Assembly: GCF_022347785.1 (NCBI RefSeq)
Contig: NZ_JAKRGA010000008.1
Coordinates: forward strand, 26,581 to 90,580
DNA: 64,000 bases
Reading direction: 5' to 3'
Origin: Psychrobium sp. MM17-31
Lineage (GTDB): Bacteria > Pseudomonadota > Gammaproteobacteria > Enterobacterales > Psychrobiaceae
Under the pieces are notes generated by a model that ran no database searches, had not been told where the DNA came from, and was given only the letters and a program-made list of their open reading frames with translations. Shown piece after piece: positions 62,001 to 64,000 of the stretch; positions within the stretch are counted from its first letter, which is position 1, and each line of letters starts with the position of its first letter. The position numbers were made by a program, and so were the translations under genes.

Positions 62001-64000
62001 ATGTCCCGCTGCATTCTTTCCTGACACAAACTCATTGGTAAATCCGTCGATAACAACTTTATCAGCATCTCCAGCGCCACCATCAACTACCACTTGATTT
62101 GATGTATCAAGTGAAATATTAATTGTGTCATTGTCGTTACCAGTGAAAATGTACTCTTGGCTTATACCATTAATATTAGCACTTTGAGTCGATGTAATTT
62201 CTTCATTTGAACGAGTAAATAAAATAGCTTCAGATTCTTGATAAATGCCACTCGCAACATCTGCATCATTAAACATTACCGCTTTTAGCTGATGGGCTTG
62301 GTTTTCTAGTGTGGTATTATCTACGTCAATTTCCCATGAGCCATCTGCCGCAACTAGTGTTTCACCAAATACGACTCCATTTGGGTCCACCAATTGAACG
62401 AGCTTTCCTTCGAAGCCACCAGTTCCTTTGATCACTGTAGCACTATAGTCGTCTGACTCATCAACAGCATCAGATATTTCAAACGGAATAATATTAATTG
62501 GTACGTCAATCGAACCGCTTGTAGCGGAAATGACTGGTTCAGCTTCGTATCCACCCCAATCATTCGTCGAACGGGCTCTGACTTCTAATATTCTTGCGGT
62601 CAGAGACGTAATATTCGCAGGGAATTCTTCAGAAATAGACTCGAGTGTATACTGCCTGGTTGTATCTCCAACGTAGAAGAGAATATTACGTCCTTCAGTA
62701 TAAGTAACAACCTCTCCTGTTGCTGGATCTATTGCCTCAAATTGGAGCCTCACAGCGAGTGCAGGCCTACCTGGGCGAAATGCGACAGTCGGGTCATCAG
62801 ATATACTGATATTAAAAGTGATTGGGCCATCATCGATAATTTGAGCTGGACCGGAAATGGAGAATTCCGGAGCATCTTTTTCACTATCAGGCTTGATAGT
62901 TAGCGAACTCGAAGAGTTAGAAGTATCAATTGTCGGAAGTAGGTGGAACCCTGCCGTACCTGAAGAGTTATTACTATCTTCAACTTTGTCGAGCGTTACT
63001 ATTAATGTTTCATCTAACTCTAAAACACTATCGTCTAGTGTAGAAATGTCGAATGTTACCGAAGTGTTTCCTCCTGTTATTTCGACATAAGGAACACCTG
63101 TAAAGTCTTTACCTTCCTCTGCGTCACCAGAATACTTCAGATAAACTTTAACGATTTCCCCAGCTGGAACTTCTTTGCTTAGCGTAACTGTAAAAAGGTT
63201 TGAATCCTCTCCTTCAATAACATCTGCATTATTTGGTCCAGTTAACGTCACTGTCGGTGCTGATGTTTCTATTGCAAAATTAACTACATCGCTGATTAAG
63301 CTAGATTGGCCAGATGAATCGATAATTTGAGCTGAAATACTATAATCGCCATCGATTGGTGCAGGGATTTCAATATCAAACGGCTTAGTTAGATCGGTGC
63401 CATTTGGAATTACAGCATTAATAAAACCTGAGGCATTAATTGTCGTTGGAACAATCAATTTAACTGTATCACCAATAGCAGTACCATGTGGAAGTTCTAC
63501 AGAAACCGCGATAACGTTCTCATTCGATTCATTCTTGATCTCATCTTCATCAATAGTGAAATCATTTTCACTTGCATTGATACCTTTTATGTTAACTACA
63601 GGTTTTGTAATAACGGCGGTATCAAGGGTAAATTCGCTCTCACCTTTAATTGAATTATTACCTGCTGCATCGGTCACGATAGCACTCACATCGTAGTCAC
63701 CGTCGTTAAATAGACCGTTGCTGCTAATATCATTAACAGGAATGGTCACGACAATTGGTGAACTTTCATCCCACGTATCAGCGATGGTGTGTTTAATCTC
63801 AACATTGCCGCCACCCGGTTGGGTGAGGGTGAGGGTAATAACATCGCCTTTTTGAGTGCCTGTCGGCACCGCGATGCTCACCGCGACACCGTCACTGGCT
63901 TCATCAACGTTAACGTTGTTGCTTGCTTCAGCAATAGTAAGTACCGGTGCCTGATTGTTATCAGGATTAACAGGGTCAATACCCGGACCTGTTGTATCAA
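59076..64000 (-). CDS. Giant RTX/Bap-like biofilm adhesin secreted by type I system, 5' end missing
   Basis: The C-terminal about 1,640 residues of a large surface adhesin of LapA/BpfA type. The frame is open to the right edge: the codons past the first in-frame GTG at 63881 read on (PDNNQAPVLTIAEASNNV), so the true start, and the retention and LapG-cut regions, lie outside. Visible in order: Ig-like modules, a Calx-beta-like module (62885-63270), an Ig-like region, one RTX-like calcium stretch (near 62055-62150, DGGAGDADK), four Bap-type repeats (60220-61575), further Ig-like modules and a C-terminal type I secretion signal of the VCA0849 class (59076-59520). Export, release and control genes follow on the same strand. 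Confidence 0.92.
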   Translation of the reverse strand, partial: DTTGPGIDPVNPDNNQAPVLTIAEASNNVNVDEASDGVAVSIAVPTGTQKGDVITLTLTQPGGGNVEIKHTIADTWDESSPIVVTIPVNDISSNGLFNDGDYDVSAIVTDAAGNNSIKGESEFTLDTAVITKPVVNIKGINASENDFTIDEDEIKNESNENVIAVSVELPHGTAIGDTVKLIVPTTINASGFINAVIPNGTDLTKPFDIEIPAPIDGDYSISAQIIDSSGQSSLISDVVNFAIETSAPTVTLTGPNNADVIEGEDSNLFTVTLSKEVPAGEIVKVYLKYSGDAEEGKDFTGVPYVEITGGNTSVTFDISTLDDSVLELDETLIVTLDKVEDSNNSSGTAGFHLLPTIDTSNSSSSLTIKPDSEKDAPEFSISGPAQIIDDGPITFNISISDDPTVAFRPGRPALAVRLQFEAIDPATGEVVTYTEGRNILFYVGDTTRQYTLESISEEFPANITSLTARILEVRARSTNDWGGYEAEPVISATSGSIDVPINIIPFEISDAVDESDDYSATVIKGTGGFEGKLVQLVDPNGVVFGETLVAADGSWEIDVDNTTLENQAHQLKAVMFNDADVASGIYQESEAILFTRSNEEITSTQSANINGISQEYIFTGNDNDTINISLDTSNQVVVDGGAGDADKVVIDGFTNEFVSGKNAAGHTTLTYVGVDPDITKVITLIDIETVAFKDNETPIDVFDKSRVVILDGDGYLDKLDLNETVYIGGQLVNNEEIVSITLVGKNEANQTVSFNIKKEFITVDENGKIDARAHEIASRGFASGEITVIMFTDGSNDQIKDTSLVTLDPPEATATITHISEDNGISDSDFITQDNQITIFGALDKALESDETLQLRVNQQWITIPSSSITPASDGSGFIWSYNDERFLPDGEYKYEARVIDETGLYSRSSQITVVIDKENLFNSGSEVSVTGVSADTGKYTDDYVTSDSNFTLEGQLTRKLQDDEVLQLFDGEKWIQIYPTERLNSEGVTTHRWSYSTNADLQDGDYPYELRVITKSGHLISSVQQTVTVDTQASTAIVEMTGISPDTGESDSDFITKQNQGLVIRGTLSTALTSNEYLEVNIDGVWTQVPSDQITEIDGTVNWTYTDERTLPDGDYVYSFRVSDLAGNSTIEFTKPISIDTNSAPHTASTGAEIGNLKLVDDEGTKDTFLTKDTTIEIKGELSANIIRTDDSLEVFLDGQWQRINTNSQYKDGVFVGANWRLDLKDRELSEGKHDFEFRVVDTAGNITDSLTQSVEIDTTAGAPKVTIDSGDDHFINIKESQDPIVVSVDLSDPAIQEGDTLHIRFMVDGINAVTDEIPVSAEMLEKDTYSLNLPNEVIIDGKVITATVSISDLAGNIRIPDAALVTIDLTAPEAPTVNSLSTSTVKPTISGTAEMSSGDYLTVNIYSGTVLVASYDSKSEHLTIDNDSWSLTLPNELANGSYTVKATTSDEAGNSTEDSSSAVLTINPLAEPQSSPEDGLVTKSLTPQLAPASNEFLIGDNGDDVMIDGLDAPQMTPMSDAGVLVGHSETIEGFVLNEDKLDLSDLIALDNATDLENYLSITSDENSTTISVDKDGEPSQTITLEGVDLSNELQQGQSAVINTLFTNLGDKALLSPSNASDESALNSNSLLDDEDITE
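60220..61575 (-). repeat. Four tandem Bap-type Ig-like repeats in the adhesin
   Basis: Four protein modules of about 112-115 residues follow each other. Each has the pattern SxDTGxxDxDFIT near its start, a DGxW-like strand in the middle, DGxYxYxxRVxD toward the end, then an IDT-type link. They are diverged at DNA level, so they are old repeats and the assembly here is not collapsed. Confidence 0.75.

Noticed and set aside
59341..63696. Several plus-strand frames opposite the adhesin
   Set aside because: They lie antisense to a continuous, family-typical adhesin frame, are Ser/Thr/Val-rich shadows and lack ribosome sites.

Overview
The window is a chromosomal segment of a marine gammaproteobacterium. 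Moderate-to-low GC, the pdhR-aceE-aceF-lpdA and pilABCD-coaE-zapD-yacG blocks, a BpfA/Lap-type adhesin operon and two families of short inverted-repeat elements all point to Alteromonadales, probably near Colwellia/Thalassotalea. That placement is inference from gene content; no rRNA is present to test it. Almost all of the window is densely packed chromosomal genes. I saw no tRNA, rRNA, CRISPR array, prophage or intact transposase.

Layout. 0-10 kb: lysoplasmalogenase (cut by the left edge), sugar-phosphate mutarotase, mutT, then a minus-strand block of yacG, zapD, coaE, pilD, pilC, pilB and pilA (type IV pilus, with an unusual cysteine-free pilin), nadC and a membrane retropepsin. 10-19 kb: ampD-ampE, then pdhR-aceE-aceF-lpdA (pyruvate dehydrogenase) with a palindromic PdhR operator; a 269-bp MITE-like element sits between lpdA and its terminator. 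19-27 kb: a minus-strand operon for a MacAB-like ABC exporter (adaptor, ATPase, permease), an NtrC-type regulator and kinase, and an orphan dCache sensor; a candidate sigma-54 promoter with upstream repeats precedes it. 27-40 kb: scattered housekeeping genes (CorB-like, CcsA-like, a 2-hydroxyacid dehydrogenase, a CAT-fold acetyltransferase, cdd, ygfZ, serA, rpiA, a GIY-YIG protein, an acyltransferase, a PCuAC copper chaperone, queG) and a second MITE-like element upstream of rpiA.

40-50 kb: a four-gene nucleoside-type (BMP) ABC importer, the aroF-tyrA operon facing pheA, a small secreted protein and an M14 carboxypeptidase. 50-64 kb: a minus-strand biofilm adhesin module with the same gene order as the Shewanella bpf operon: giant adhesin (cut by the right edge), LapB-type ABC exporter, LapC-type adaptor, TolC-type channel, OmpA-like lipoprotein, LapG-type protease and LapD-type c-di-GMP receptor.

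How the genes work together. The Lap module is a complete surface-adhesion switch: the exporter secretes the adhesin, LapG can cut it free, and LapD, with degenerate GGDEF and EAL motifs, should hold LapG back when c-di-GMP is high. Type IV pili at the other end form a second attachment system. The 19-27 kb operon looks self-regulated: its own NtrC-type regulator probably acts at the sigma-54 promoter in front of the exporter genes. Several start codons were moved from the longest reading frame because a Shine-Dalgarno sequence, a terminator hairpin or family length argues for a downstream start; these are noted per gene.
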